From assembly GCF_018555685.1 (NCBI RefSeq), contig NZ_JAFLWW010000009.1:124001-188000 (forward strand): a stretch of DNA of 64,000 bases, read 5' to 3'. The translations under genes and the position numbers were made by a program. The stretch is from Aminobacter anthyllidis. Lineage in GTDB: Bacteria > Pseudomonadota > Alphaproteobacteria > Rhizobiales > Rhizobiaceae. Shown piece after piece: positions 39,094-47,469 of this stretch (within the stretch, counting starts at the first letter, position 1; each line of letters opens with the position of its first letter). The notes beneath the pieces were generated by a model. That model searched no databases. It worked only from the letters and a program-made list of their open reading frames with translations, and was not told where the DNA came from.

Positions 39094-39768
39094 ATGGACT
39101 TCATGCGACTGCTGAAATCGATCGAGGAACTGCTCTACGAAGTCGTGTCGTGGCTGCTGTTTTACCCGCTGACGATGTGGCGGGCATTGCGCGATCCCGA
39201 CAAGATGATGCGCTACGCCAATGTCGAGCTGTCCGACGACGTGGACGAGCAGTACCAGGACACGATGAGCCCGCCGATGTTCCTGCTGCTGACGCTGCTG
39301 ATCGTGCACGGCCTGGAGCTCGGCTTCATCAACGATCGTTCCTGGGTGGCACCATCGATGCTCGCCAGCGACTCCAACCTTCTGATCTTTCGCGCCGTCA
39401 TCTTCAGCATCTTCCCGCTGCTGATGGCGGTGAAGCTGCTGCGCTTTCGCGGCGCCCGGATCGACCGGGCAACCTTGAAGCCGCCGTTCTACAGCCAGTG
39501 CTATGTCGCGGCACCCTTTGCCCTCGGCGTCAGCCTGGCGGGCGTGGTGTGGCGCGTCCACAACAGCACCGCCAGCGTCGCGGCGCTGCTGCTGCTGGTC
39601 GTTGCCATCGTCTGGTACGTGGCGGTGGAGACGCGCTGGTTTGCCCGCAATCTCGACCTTGGTCTTGGCCGAGCGCTGCTCAGTGTCGTTGTCACCGTGC
39701 TGCAAGGCGTGGCAGCCATCCTGATCGTCGGCATGGCCATCGCCCTGACGCAGGTGTCGGGGAGTTAG
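39094..39768 (+). CDS. Polytopic membrane protein of unknown function
   Basis: 224 residues with about five hydrophobic segments (near 66-78, 95-112, 133-150, 160-177 and 196-218) after a charged N-terminal region of about 60 residues. A good ribosome site GGAGGAGCG precedes the ATG at 39094. It could belong to a permease-like or Yip1-like group, but I cannot assign it. It is probably a single-gene unit. Confidence 0.7.
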   Translation: MDFMRLLKSIEELLYEVVSWLLFYPLTMWRALRDPDKMMRYANVELSDDVDEQYQDTMSPPMFLLLTLLIVHGLELGFINDRSWVAPSMLASDSNLLIFRAVIFSIFPLLMAVKLLRFRGARIDRATLKPPFYSQCYVAAPFALGVSLAGVVWRVHNSTASVAALLLLVVAIVWYVAVETRWFARNLDLGLGRALLSVVVTVLQGVAAILIVGMAIALTQVSGS

Positions 39769-39842
39769 CGCAACAACCATCGCCGTCGCGGTATGCCGGC
39801 CACTTGCCGCCACCCCGCGACGTGTTGCCTGCGACGGTTGAG

Positions 39843-40085
39843 CTAGCGCATCGATTGCAGTTTGGTCATGAGTCCGGCCTCGACCTCGAGGCTGGCAATG
39901 TCATCGACAACAGGATAGCCGATGTCCTTCATCTGCTCCGGGCTGAGTGCGGCGATGATCCGCCGGCTCTGGGCGCGGCGGTACCACGCCTCGGCTGCCG
40001 CGATGCGGCGAGCGGTTGCCTGGAGGAACCGGATCGTCAGATCCGCCGTCTGCTGTCCGTGGCTGGAATGCACTGAGTAAGCCAT
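39843..40085 (-). CDS. Small DUF1127-like protein
   Basis: 80 residues with a basic helix and the ending RRIIAALSPEQMKDIGYPVVDDI (residues about 41-63), the DUF1127/YjiS motif in which L-x-x-M-DIG is typical. A GGGAGG ribosome site lies before ATG 40085. DUF1127 proteins in alphaproteobacteria are tied to RNA or phosphate/carbon regulation. It is divergent from the DUF2189 gene, and a FixK/FNR box lies between them. Confidence 0.75.
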   Translation of the reverse strand: MAYSVHSSHGQQTADLTIRFLQATARRIAAAEAWYRRAQSRRIIAALSPEQMKDIGYPVVDDIASLEVEAGLMTKLQSMR

Positions 40086-40191
40086 CTCGGCCTCCCGTCT
40101 ACTGACATGACCCGGCAAGCTTGCCATGCAGGCGTGAGTACAGCGTATCAGGCGCGTGAACGGGGCGTATTAAAGTGCCGCCCCCCGGCGC

Positions 40192-40205
40192 TTGATCTCG
40201 ATCAA
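40192..40205. promoter_or_regulatory. FixK/FNR-type box
   Basis: TTGAT-CTCG-ATCAA is a perfect FNR/FixK palindrome. It lies 107 bases upstream of the DUF1127-like start and about 107 bases upstream of the DUF2189 start on the other strand. A distance of about 100 bases allows a class II site for a transcript with a 5' leader of about 60-65 bases in either direction, so oxygen-responsive control of one or both genes is expected. Confidence 0.7.
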
Positions 40206-40311
40206 TGCGATCCGCGGCACGTTATGCAGCTTTGGTTGGCAACCTGCCGTGACTTGCGTCCAAAACACTGCGTGGCGCGGTAAGGTGCGGCGCCATGCGA
40301 GGGAGGAAGCG

Positions 40312-41109
40312 ATGGCTGACATAGGCAACAAGGCGGGCGGCAAGCGGCCGGGCGCACTGCCTGAGATTCGGGCGCTGACCGTCGACGACATCAGGCAAAG
40401 CCTGTCGAAGGGTGCAGCCGATTTCGCCAACTGCCCCATCATCGGGCTCGTCATCGCACTGGTCTTCGTCGTCATCGGCCTGGCCATCACCACCTCGCTT
40501 CTGGTGCTGCACAAGCCCTGGCTGATCTATCCCTTCGCCATCGGCTTTCCCCTTGTCGGGCCCTTCGCGGCCGTGGGCCTCTACGAGGTGAGTCGCAGGC
40601 TTGAGGCCGGGCAGGTGCCGACGCCTGGAGAGGTCCTGAAGGTGATCTGGGCCCAGCGCCGCCGCGAAGTGTCGTGGATGGCCTTCGTCATGCTGTTCGT
40701 GTTCTGGGTCTGGATGTACCAGATCAGGCTGCTGATGGCGCTGATCCTCGGCCGCATGTCCTATGCCACGCTCGACCGCTTCGCCGATCTCGTGCTGACC
40801 ACCCCCGAAGGCTGGATCTTCCTCGGTCTCGGCCACGTCGAGGGTGCCGCGCTGGCGCTGGTGCTGTTTTCGATCACCGTGATCTCGATACCGATGCTGC
40901 TCGACCGCGAGGTCGACTTCATCACCGCCATGCTGACCTCGATCCGGACAGTGCTTGCGAGCCCGCTGGTCATGCTCGGTTGGGGTCTGGTGGTCACCTT
41001 GATGGTGCTGGCCGCCTGCGTGCCGTTCTTCCTTGGCCTGCTGGTGGCGCTGCCGGTGCTCGGCCACGCCACCTGGCACCTCTACCGCCGCGCCGTGGTG
41101 AGCGACTGA
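40312..41109 (+). CDS. DUF2189 integral membrane protein
   Basis: 265-residue polytopic membrane protein with about six hydrophobic segments and the DUF2189 pattern: ALTVDDIRQSLSKGAADFANCPIIGL near residue 19-44, then GPFAAVGLYEVSRRLEAGQVPT near residue 81. GGGAGGA precedes ATG 40312. Function is unknown, but relatives are described as cytochrome-oxidase-related or membrane proteins found in low-oxygen gene sets. The FixK/FNR box upstream agrees with expression in low oxygen. Confidence 0.85.
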   Translation: MADIGNKAGGKRPGALPEIRALTVDDIRQSLSKGAADFANCPIIGLVIALVFVVIGLAITTSLLVLHKPWLIYPFAIGFPLVGPFAAVGLYEVSRRLEAGQVPTPGEVLKVIWAQRRREVSWMAFVMLFVFWVWMYQIRLLMALILGRMSYATLDRFADLVLTTPEGWIFLGLGHVEGAALALVLFSITVISIPMLLDREVDFITAMLTSIRTVLASPLVMLGWGLVVTLMVLAACVPFFLGLLVALPVLGHATWHLYRRAVVSD

Positions 41110-41112
41110 CGC

Positions 41113-41154
41113 CCTCTCCCCCCATCCTTCGACACGCTCGGGAGGGGGGAGAGG
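41113..41154. terminator. C/G-rich hairpin between convergent genes
   Basis: CCTCTCCCCCC (41113-41123) and GGGGGGAGAGG (41144-41154) are perfect reverse complements with a 20-base loop, directly after the DUF2189 stop and before the end of the convergent decarboxylase-family gene. It probably works as a bidirectional terminator. Confidence 0.6.
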
Positions 41155-41192
41155 CAATGGATGAGAACGCGACGGATGGTGCCGATCGAGAC

Positions 41193-41651
41193 TCAGTTCC
41201 AGGCGGCGCCCGCCACCTGGCGGACCGCGGCGTTGAGGCGGTTCCAGACATTGATCGCCGCAATGGCGAGCAGCAGCGCCGAGATCGCCTTCTCATCGTA
41301 GTAGCGTGTGGCCTCTTCCCAGACGTCGTCCGGCACCGGGTCGGACTTGTCGGCGATGCGGGTGACGGCTTCGGTAAGCGCCAGCGCGGCGCGCTCGGCC
41401 GGCGTGAACCAGGGCGTGTCGCGCCAGGCGGCCACGGCAAAGATGCGGTCGTCCTTCTCGCCCAGCTTCCTGAGTTCGAGCGAGTGCATGTGGACGCAGA
41501 CGCTGCAGCTGTTGATCTGGCTGGCGCGCAGGTGGACCAGCTTGCGCGTCACCTCGGACAGGCCGTCCTTTTCGGTCGCCTTGTTGAGCGCAAACAGCGC
41601 CTGCATGGCATCGGGAAGCAGGATGGCGGGGTTGGTCATACGAGCTTGCAT
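41193..41651 (-). CDS. Carboxymuconolactone decarboxylase (AhpD-like) family protein
   Basis: 152-residue protein with the AhpD/CMD thiol motif: LVHLRASQINSCSVCVHMHS near residue 38 holds the CxxC pair and following His. Members are peroxidase-linked or decarboxylating enzymes; CxxC suggests a redox role. AGGAGA precedes ATG 41651. It is divergent from an ECF41-type sigma factor, the most frequent genomic partner of that sigma family, so it is its probable target. Confidence 0.88.
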   Translation of the reverse strand: MQARMTNPAILLPDAMQALFALNKATEKDGLSEVTRKLVHLRASQINSCSVCVHMHSLELRKLGEKDDRIFAVAAWRDTPWFTPAERAALALTEAVTRIADKSDPVPDDVWEEATRYYDEKAISALLLAIAAINVWNRLNAAVRQVAGAAWN

Positions 41652-41732
41652 CGGAATTCTCCTCGAAATCTCAGTTGTTGTTCCGGCTTTACGCCTCACG
41701 TTATTGACGCCGCTGCCCCCGAACCGGTCTCG

Positions 41733-41759
41733 TGTCACATCGGCCGGGATTCGTTCGTC
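41733..41759 (+). promoter_or_regulatory. ECF41-type promoter upstream of the sigma factor gene
   Basis: TGTCACA (41733-41739) and CGTC (41756-41759) are separated by exactly 16 bases, matching the published ECF41 promoter pattern. It lies 37 bases upstream of the sigma gene start, consistent with autoregulation. Confidence 0.75.
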
Positions 41760-41767
41760 ATGGCCTT

Positions 41768-41794
41768 GACGAAACAGCAGCAGGGAATGTGACT
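41768..41794 (-). promoter_or_regulatory. Probable ECF41-type promoter for the carboxymuconolactone-decarboxylase-family gene
   Basis: On the minus strand AGTCACA (41794-41788) is followed after 16 bases by CGTC (41771-41768). It differs from the ECF41 pattern by one base in the -35 element. Transcription would begin near 41761 and reach the gene after a leader of about 110 bases. It interleaves with the opposing promoter, so the two cannot be occupied at once. Confidence 0.55.
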
Positions 41795-41795
41795 G

Positions 41796-42668
41796 ATGAA
41801 CGAAGAAATTTTTCTGGCCGATCGATTTGCCGCCAATCGCGGGCATTTGCGCGCCGTGGCCTACCGTATGCTGGGCTCGGCCAGCGAGGCCGAGGATGCG
41901 GTGCAGGAGGCCTGGCTGCGCCTGGCGCGCACTGACGCGCAGGAGATCGACAATCTATCGGGATGGCTGACGACCGTGGTGGCACGCGTCTGCCTCGACA
42001 TGCTGCGCCAGCGCAAGTCACGGCGTGAGGAGCAGCTCGAAACCGAAGGGCCCGACGAAGTTGCCGACGAAGCCCCTGCCGTCGATCCCGAGCGCGAGCT
42101 GGCAATGGCCGATGCCGTGGGCCTGGCTCTGCTTGTGGTGTTGGAGAAGCTGGCGCCGGCCGAGCGCATCGCCTTCGTGCTGCACGACATGTTCGACCTG
42201 TCCTTCGACGACATCGCACCCATCGTCGAGCGAACGCCGGTTGCGGCACGGCAGCTGGCGAGCCGGGCCCGGCGCCGGGTCCAGGGCAGCGACGAGGCTC
42301 GTGCGCCCGACCGTACGCGCCAGCGACAGGTTGTCGACGCGTTTCTCGCGGCATCGCGCGGCGGCGATTTCGCCGGCCTGCTGGCCGTGCTCGACCCTGA
42401 TGTGGTGTTCCGCGCCGACGCTGTCGCTGCCCAGCTGGGCGCGGTGGCCGAACTGCGCGGCGCGCAGGCCGTGGCGCAAAGCTTCAAGGGCCGGGCGCAA
42501 GGCGCGCTGCCGGCACTTGTCGACGGCGCCATCGGCCTGCTGGTCGCGCCGATGGGCAAGCTCCGCGTCGTGCTGATGCTCAAGCTCGACGGCGACAGGA
42601 TCGTCGGCATCGACGCCGTCGCCGATCCGGACCGGCTGGGGCAGCTGGATCTGGTCCTGCTCGATTAG
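41796..42668 (+). CDS. ECF41-type sigma factor with SnoaL-like C-terminal domain
   Basis: 290-residue extracytoplasmic-function sigma factor without an adjacent anti-sigma gene. Sigma-2 spans about residues 8-80 (HLRAVAYRMLGSASEAEDAV, then WLTTVVARVCLDMLR), sigma-4 about 115-165 (LEKLAPAERIAFVLHDMFDLSF). A fused SnoaL-like domain fills residues about 175-290 and carries a DPDRL stretch near 280, similar to the NPDKL motif through which ECF41 factors regulate themselves. The carboxymuconolactone-decarboxylase-family neighbour and the matching promoter confirm the group. It overlaps the convergent lysR stop by four bases. Confidence 0.9.
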   Translation: MNEEIFLADRFAANRGHLRAVAYRMLGSASEAEDAVQEAWLRLARTDAQEIDNLSGWLTTVVARVCLDMLRQRKSRREEQLETEGPDEVADEAPAVDPERELAMADAVGLALLVVLEKLAPAERIAFVLHDMFDLSFDDIAPIVERTPVAARQLASRARRRVQGSDEARAPDRTRQRQVVDAFLAASRGGDFAGLLAVLDPDVVFRADAVAAQLGAVAELRGAQAVAQSFKGRAQGALPALVDGAIGLLVAPMGKLRVVLMLKLDGDRIVGIDAVADPDRLGQLDLVLLD

Positions 42669-43552
42669 GCGACAAACAGCCGTTCGGCCATGAAGTCGAC
42701 GAAGACGCGCGTCTTGGGTGCGAGGTAGGGACCAGCGGGCCAGAGCGCGCGCATGATGCCGCGATTGTCGAGGAATGGCTCGAGCACGGGCACCAGCGTC
42801 GCTGCGGCGAGCTGGTGCCTGACAGCATAGTCGGGCAGGCAAGCGATGCCAAAGCCTTGTTCGGCGAGGTGGATGCGCGCCTCGACGGTGCTGGCGATGG
42901 CGGCCACCGGCAGGTCGAGCTCCAGCAATGCCCCGTCGCGCAGCAATGGCCATGGTTCCAGCTTGCCGGTGACCGGATGGCGGTGGTGCAGGCACGCGTG
43001 AGCCAGAAGCTGTTCCGGCGTTTCCGGCACGCCAGCACGGGCGAGATAGGCTGGGGCGGCGACAAGCAGATGGCGGAACGCGCCGAGCTTGCGGCTGATC
43101 AGCCTCGAGTCGGCAGCCTTACCGGTGCGGATCACGACGTCGAAGCCTTCCTCGATGACGTCGACGAGCCGGTCGGTGAAATCGAGCTCCAGCTGGACCT
43201 CGGGCCAGACGCGCATGAAGTCTGCGAGTGCAGGCAGGAACAAGATGCCTGCGACGGGCAGGCTGACGCGCAGCGGCCCTCGCGGCGAGGCGCGTGCTTG
43301 CGACAGCTCCTCTTCGGCCGCCTCGAACTCGCCGGCGATGCGACGGCAGCGCTCGAGGAACAGGCTGCCTTCGGCGGTCAGCGCAATGCTCCTGGTGCTG
43401 CGGTGAAACAGGCGCACGCCCAGCCTGTCCTCCAGCCGCGCCACCGCTTTGCCGACGGCGGATGCGGAGATGCCGAGCTGGCGGCCGGCGGCGACGAAGC
43501 TGCGTGTTTCCGCCACCTGCATGAAGACGTTAAGCGCGCCTAGCCCGTCCAT
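42665..43552 (-). CDS. LysR-family transcriptional regulator
   Basis: 295 residues. The N-terminal winged helix (NVFMQVAETRSFVAAGRQLG, then VGKAVARLEDRLGVRLFHRSTR) is followed by a LysR substrate-binding domain with PVAGILFLPALADFM near residue 100 and DVVIRTGKAADS near residue 140. It ends FVDFMAERLFVA. It is divergent from two small DMT transporter-like genes about 130 bases away and may control them. Confidence 0.9.
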   Translation of the reverse strand: MDGLGALNVFMQVAETRSFVAAGRQLGISASAVGKAVARLEDRLGVRLFHRSTRSIALTAEGSLFLERCRRIAGEFEAAEEELSQARASPRGPLRVSLPVAGILFLPALADFMRVWPEVQLELDFTDRLVDVIEEGFDVVIRTGKAADSRLISRKLGAFRHLLVAAPAYLARAGVPETPEQLLAHACLHHRHPVTGKLEPWPLLRDGALLELDLPVAAIASTVEARIHLAEQGFGIACLPDYAVRHQLAAATLVPVLEPFLDNRGIMRALWPAGPYLAPKTRVFVDFMAERLFVA

Positions 43553-43682
43553 CGTTTGTGCCTAGCCATTGCGGACCAAAATGTCCTGAGTGTTCAGAAT
43601 TGTAGCCGGATTTTCTTGTCGTTGCAGGAGGCTATTTTCAAGCTGGGCAGCTGCTGCCGGCGCGACGTGGAGCACAGACAGA

Positions 43683-44144
43683 ATGATCGGACGTTCGGCG
43701 GACTGGCTTTCGGCGCTGGCGGCAGGTGCGCTGCTGGCGGTGATGATCGCCTGCAACGGCCTGTTGGCCAAGCACAGTGCACCGGTGTTTGCCTCATGGG
43801 CGGCGCATGGAACCGGCGCGGCGGCCGCCTTGCTGCTTGTCGCCGGATGGTCGCGGATTTTCAAACGCCAAGAAGCCGGAACGCAGAAAAAGGGCCCGGC
43901 CTGGGCCTATCTCGGCGGCGTGCCCGGAGCGTTGACCGTGGTGCTTGCGGCGATCACCACCAACAGCCCGCTGGCGCTGTCCGGCACCATTGCTTTCATG
44001 CTTGTCGGGCAAGTCATCTTCGGCATGGCGATGGACTGTTTCGGGCTCTTCGGCGTGGCGAAAAGGCCGTTTGCCGCAACGGATGTTGCGGTCGTCGCAC
44101 TGGTGCTGAGCGGCAGCGTGCTGCTTACTTTTGGCGGGCGATGA
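43683..44144 (+). CDS. Small DMT/YdcZ (DUF606)-type membrane protein, first of a pair
   Basis: 153 residues with about five hydrophobic segments. The N-terminal half begins LSALAAGALLAVMIACNGLL and the middle has GGVPGALTVVLAAITTNSPLALSGTIAFMLVGQV (residues about 79-113), a YdcZ/DUF606 pattern. It is half the length of ordinary DMT exporters, so a dimer with the adjacent gene is expected. Its stop overlaps the second gene's ATG. Confidence 0.8.
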   Translation: MIGRSADWLSALAAGALLAVMIACNGLLAKHSAPVFASWAAHGTGAAAALLLVAGWSRIFKRQEAGTQKKGPAWAYLGGVPGALTVVLAAITTNSPLALSGTIAFMLVGQVIFGMAMDCFGLFGVAKRPFAATDVAVVALVLSGSVLLTFGGR

Positions 44145-44614
44145 TGAGCGGCTACATCTTCCTCGCGGTGCTCAACGGCCTGCTGATCGGCTTGAGCCGG
44201 GCATTGAACGGAAAACTCGGCCTGATGATCGGGCCGCTGCGTGCCTCGTTCTGGAACCACCTCGTCGGGTTTGTCTTCCTCGCCGCCGTACTGATGATAC
44301 TCGGCGGGTGGAGCGTGGAAAACCTGTCGGCAGCGCCTGCCCTTGCCTGGCTCGGCGGCACGTTCGGGGCGCTGTTTGTCGCCACCAACAGCCTCGTCTT
44401 GCCAAGGCTGGGGGCAATCAGGACGGTGGTGCTGGTGATCTGCGGCCAGATGGTCGCCGGCCTGCTGATCGACTATCTCGCCAATGACGCAGCAATCGAA
44501 CCACTGCAGCTGGCTGGCATCGCCATCATCATGCTCGGCGTATTTGCCGCCAGGCTGTCGGGCACGCGGAAAGCCAGCGGCACGGCTGGCCAGTCCGCCG
44601 CCAAAACTGGCTGA
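44141..44614 (+). CDS. Small DMT/YdcZ (DUF606)-type membrane protein, second of a pair
   Basis: 157 residues with four or five hydrophobic segments, opening MMSGYIFLAVLNGLLIGLSR with FWNHLVGFVFLAAVLMILGG near residue 37. It overlaps the previous gene by four bases (ATGA), which suggests coupled synthesis and a heterodimeric transporter. Starts at 44141 or 44144 (second ATG) cannot be told apart. The substrate is unknown; the divergent LysR regulator may respond to it. Confidence 0.8.
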   Translation: MMSGYIFLAVLNGLLIGLSRALNGKLGLMIGPLRASFWNHLVGFVFLAAVLMILGGWSVENLSAAPALAWLGGTFGALFVATNSLVLPRLGAIRTVVLVICGQMVAGLLIDYLANDAAIEPLQLAGIAIIMLGVFAARLSGTRKASGTAGQSAAKTG

Positions 44615-44618
44615 AGGG

Positions 44619-45974
44619 CTACTGCATCAGGTGCTTGGCCACCGCCTCATAGGCCGGCAGCGAGGTCGGGTCGTTGGCGGCATTGCCGGCCGTCGGATGT
44701 GACGAGAAGCGGGCGATGACGACGCGCGCCTTGGGGTCGATGTAGAGCGCCTGGCCATGCACGCCACGCGCCGAATAGGCGCCGTTGGCATTGTTGGTGA
44801 TCCACCACATGCCGCGATAGCTCCAGCCCTTGAGCAGCGCATAGCCGGCCTTTTCAAACGCCGCCTTGTCGCCGCCGGCGCGGATACGGGCGATCGCCGC
44901 CTCGGGTATCAGGCGCTGGCCGTTGGCAACGCCATCGTCGAGCAGCAGCTGGCCGACGCGGGCCATGTCGCGCAGGCCGGCATTGAGGCCACCGCCGGCA
45001 TAAGGCGTGCCGGTCGAATCGACGGTGTAATAGGCGTCCTGCTCGGCGCCCATCTTGCTCCAGATACGCTCCGACAAAAGCTCGGCGACCGACTTGCCGG
45101 TGACGCGCGCGATGATCCAGCCAAGCGCGTCGGTGTTGACGGTCTTGTAGCCGAACGCATTGCCGTGCTCGCCTTCCTTGCGCACCGTCTGGAGGTATTC
45201 GAAATAGCTGCGCGGCCCGGTATAGCCTTCCGGCTTGGGCAGCGGACTGCCGGCGGCCGAATAGATCCAGACGTCGGCATTGGGGTCGGCATAGTCCTCG
45301 CTGTAGCGCAGGCCGGTGGTCATCTCGAGCACCTGCTTGACGGTGGCGTCGCCAAACGCGCTGTTGGCGAGTTCGGGCACGACCGATGCCACCTTGGCGT
45401 TTTCGTCGAGCTTGCCTTCTGCGACCAGCATCTCGCCGAGCAGGCCGGTGAACGACTTGGTGACCGACATCGCGCCGTGCTGGCCGGCATCGTCGAGGCA
45501 GCCGAAATAACGCTCATAGACGATCTTGCCGTCATGCAGGACAACGATGCCGTCGGTGTAGTTGGCATCAAGCGACTGCTCCCATGTCATCTCGGCGTCG
45601 CCGCCGAGCGGGGTGAACTTCACCGCATCGATGGTCTCGTCCAGTTTGCGTTCGAGCAGAACCGGCGCGCCAAGCCCGCGGCTGACATTGGCCGTCGGCA
45701 TCAGCTGGCGGAAGTTGCAGACGGTCCAGCGCATCTTGGGGAAGCTGAAATAGTCCGGATCGGTAAAGCGGATGATCTTGTCGTCCGGCGGCGGCGAACC
45801 GACCATCCAGCCGAGCTTGACGGGATCGGACTCTGCGGCTGACAGCACTTTTGCCTCCTGCGCATGGGAGATCGACGACGTCGCTGTCAGAGCAGCCATC
45901 GCCGCGGCCAACACGGCGCCCGCGAGGCCGTTGCGCCTTGTTGCCGTTTTGGCCTCAGAAATTGACGACGACAT
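44619..45974 (-). CDS. Exported serine hydrolase (beta-lactamase-related, NylB-like)
   Basis: About 451 residues with a cleavable signal peptide (cut near SHAQ, about residue 38). The serine beta-lactamase fold is marked by SVTKS (the SxxK nucleophile) near residue 171, the second-motif Tyr likely in RYSEDYADPN near 229, and a GVHGQALYIDP segment near 405. It resembles 6-aminohexanoate-dimer hydrolases and other family-S12 enzymes. ATG 45974 with AGGAGG eight bases upstream is used, not the upstream alternative at 46004. The start overlaps the end of the outer-membrane barrel gene by 20 bases, so they form one operon. Confidence 0.87.
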   Translation of the reverse strand: MSSSISEAKTATRRNGLAGAVLAAAMAALTATSSISHAQEAKVLSAAESDPVKLGWMVGSPPPDDKIIRFTDPDYFSFPKMRWTVCNFRQLMPTANVSRGLGAPVLLERKLDETIDAVKFTPLGGDAEMTWEQSLDANYTDGIVVLHDGKIVYERYFGCLDDAGQHGAMSVTKSFTGLLGEMLVAEGKLDENAKVASVVPELANSAFGDATVKQVLEMTTGLRYSEDYADPNADVWIYSAAGSPLPKPEGYTGPRSYFEYLQTVRKEGEHGNAFGYKTVNTDALGWIIARVTGKSVAELLSERIWSKMGAEQDAYYTVDSTGTPYAGGGLNAGLRDMARVGQLLLDDGVANGQRLIPEAAIARIRAGGDKAAFEKAGYALLKGWSYRGMWWITNNANGAYSARGVHGQALYIDPKARVVIARFSSHPTAGNAANDPTSLPAYEAVAKHLMQ

Positions 45975-47469
45975 TGACGAAGCCTCCTGTCCAGACGGGC
46001 GCATTGGAATTGACCACGGAGTCGGATCCGGGACCCGGAAATGAGACGCTGAAGCCGGCCGTCAGATATGTGTTGGGGTTCAGCACGCGGTTGTATTCGA
46101 GGAAGATGTCGTCCGAGAGATGCTTGGCGGAGACGCCGGCAACCGGGTTGGGCACGCCGTTGATGATTTCGAGATGCGTGCCCTGGCCGAACTGGATCGG
46201 GCTGCGCAACTCGTTGGCGCTGATATAGGCATAGCGCAGGGTCAGCGTGTCGCGCTCGGTCGGCGTGACGCGCAGGCTGAGCTGATGGGCGTTGACGTTG
46301 GAGTTGATGAACACCATCGACGATTTCGACCCTGTCGACCAGGAACTCGGGCTGCCCTCGTAGTAAAGCGGGTCGAAGCGCTCCAGCCGCGACGTCGACG
46401 GATCGTCGCCGGAAAACGTCTGGTACGAATAGGCGATCGTCGGCGCCCAGGAATATTCGGCGAAGGTATAGCCGACCTGGATGCGGCCGCCCCATGCCCG
46501 CATGTCGATGTCTTCGTTCCATTGATAGGCGAAATCGCCGGCAACGAAGAAATTCTCGAAGCTGTCGCCGAACGGAATGGCGCGGCCGTAGAAATTGACG
46601 AAGTTCAGGCCGTCGCGGCCATTGGCGACCAGCGTCGGCACGCCGATGCCGCCAGACGCGGCCTTCGGGTAGGGCGAATCGGACTTGAGCACATGGCCGA
46701 AGGTCAGGCCGGCGAAGGTGTTGTTTTCGCCGTCATAGCGGACGTCGCCGCCGACGATCCTTGTGTGGCTGTCGCTTTCGTTCTGCTCGTTGGCGTCGAG
46801 ATAAAAGGCCGTGCCGGTGAAATCGCCGAAGCCGAAGCGACCGATCGAGGCCATTTCCCACGCCTTGCGAGGGCCGAGCTTGAGCGCGCCGCGGTCGAAA
46901 CCGCTCGAACCGCCATTGGCGAGCAGCATGCCGGTGCCCGCCTTGAACTCGCGCGGGCCGACCGAGACATCGAAGGATGGGTCGCTCTTTTCGCCGGAGC
47001 GCAGGCCGAGATAGCCCTCTTCCAAAGTTACCCGGCCTGTGTTGCCGGTGGCGTAGGCATCGATGCCGAGCGTGCCCGAGGCAACGGCCGAGACCTTGCC
47101 GTAGGCCGCCATCCCGCCCAGGTCCTTGGTGAAGCTGAGACCGGGCAGGATGTAGCCCTCAAGCCAGGTCTTGTTCGAATCAAAGCCGGCCGACGGCGCG
47201 AATGTATCGGCATAGTTCCAGAACACATTGTGCTCGGCGACCACGTTCAGGCCGGCTTGAAGATGCATCCTTATGGTCAACCCGTCATGGTCGAGGAGAA
47301 GCATGCGGTCGTCGGCGGCAAGCGCCTGATGGCAGGCGAGAAGGCTTGCAAGCGTTGCCGCACCGAACCAGCCGACACGCCTGGGTATTCGCGGCCTGGA
47401 ATTCAGCTTCTGTCTATCAGCACCAACTTGCAGCGCCCTCTGTTCGATGTCGCTGCCCTTGCACCCCAT
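45955..47469 (-). CDS. Outer-membrane beta-barrel protein (alginate-export or porin-like)
   Basis: About 504 residues from ATG 47469. A signal peptide-like stretch (WFGAATLASLLACHQALAAD) lies near residues 34-53, with a long n-region, so the start may be elsewhere. The rest has repeated amphipathic, aromatic-rich strands and ends with an aromatic residue (VNVVVNF), the signal for insertion by the BAM machinery. It resembles the alginate-export/AlgE-like or DUF1302-like families rather than classical rhizobial porins. It is the first gene of a two-gene unit with the exported serine hydrolase. Confidence 0.72.
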   Translation of the reverse strand: MGCKGSDIEQRALQVGADRQKLNSRPRIPRRVGWFGAATLASLLACHQALAADDRMLLLDHDGLTIRMHLQAGLNVVAEHNVFWNYADTFAPSAGFDSNKTWLEGYILPGLSFTKDLGGMAAYGKVSAVASGTLGIDAYATGNTGRVTLEEGYLGLRSGEKSDPSFDVSVGPREFKAGTGMLLANGGSSGFDRGALKLGPRKAWEMASIGRFGFGDFTGTAFYLDANEQNESDSHTRIVGGDVRYDGENNTFAGLTFGHVLKSDSPYPKAASGGIGVPTLVANGRDGLNFVNFYGRAIPFGDSFENFFVAGDFAYQWNEDIDMRAWGGRIQVGYTFAEYSWAPTIAYSYQTFSGDDPSTSRLERFDPLYYEGSPSSWSTGSKSSMVFINSNVNAHQLSLRVTPTERDTLTLRYAYISANELRSPIQFGQGTHLEIINGVPNPVAGVSAKHLSDDIFLEYNRVLNPNTYLTAGFSVSFPGPGSDSVVNSNAPVWTGGFVNVVVNF

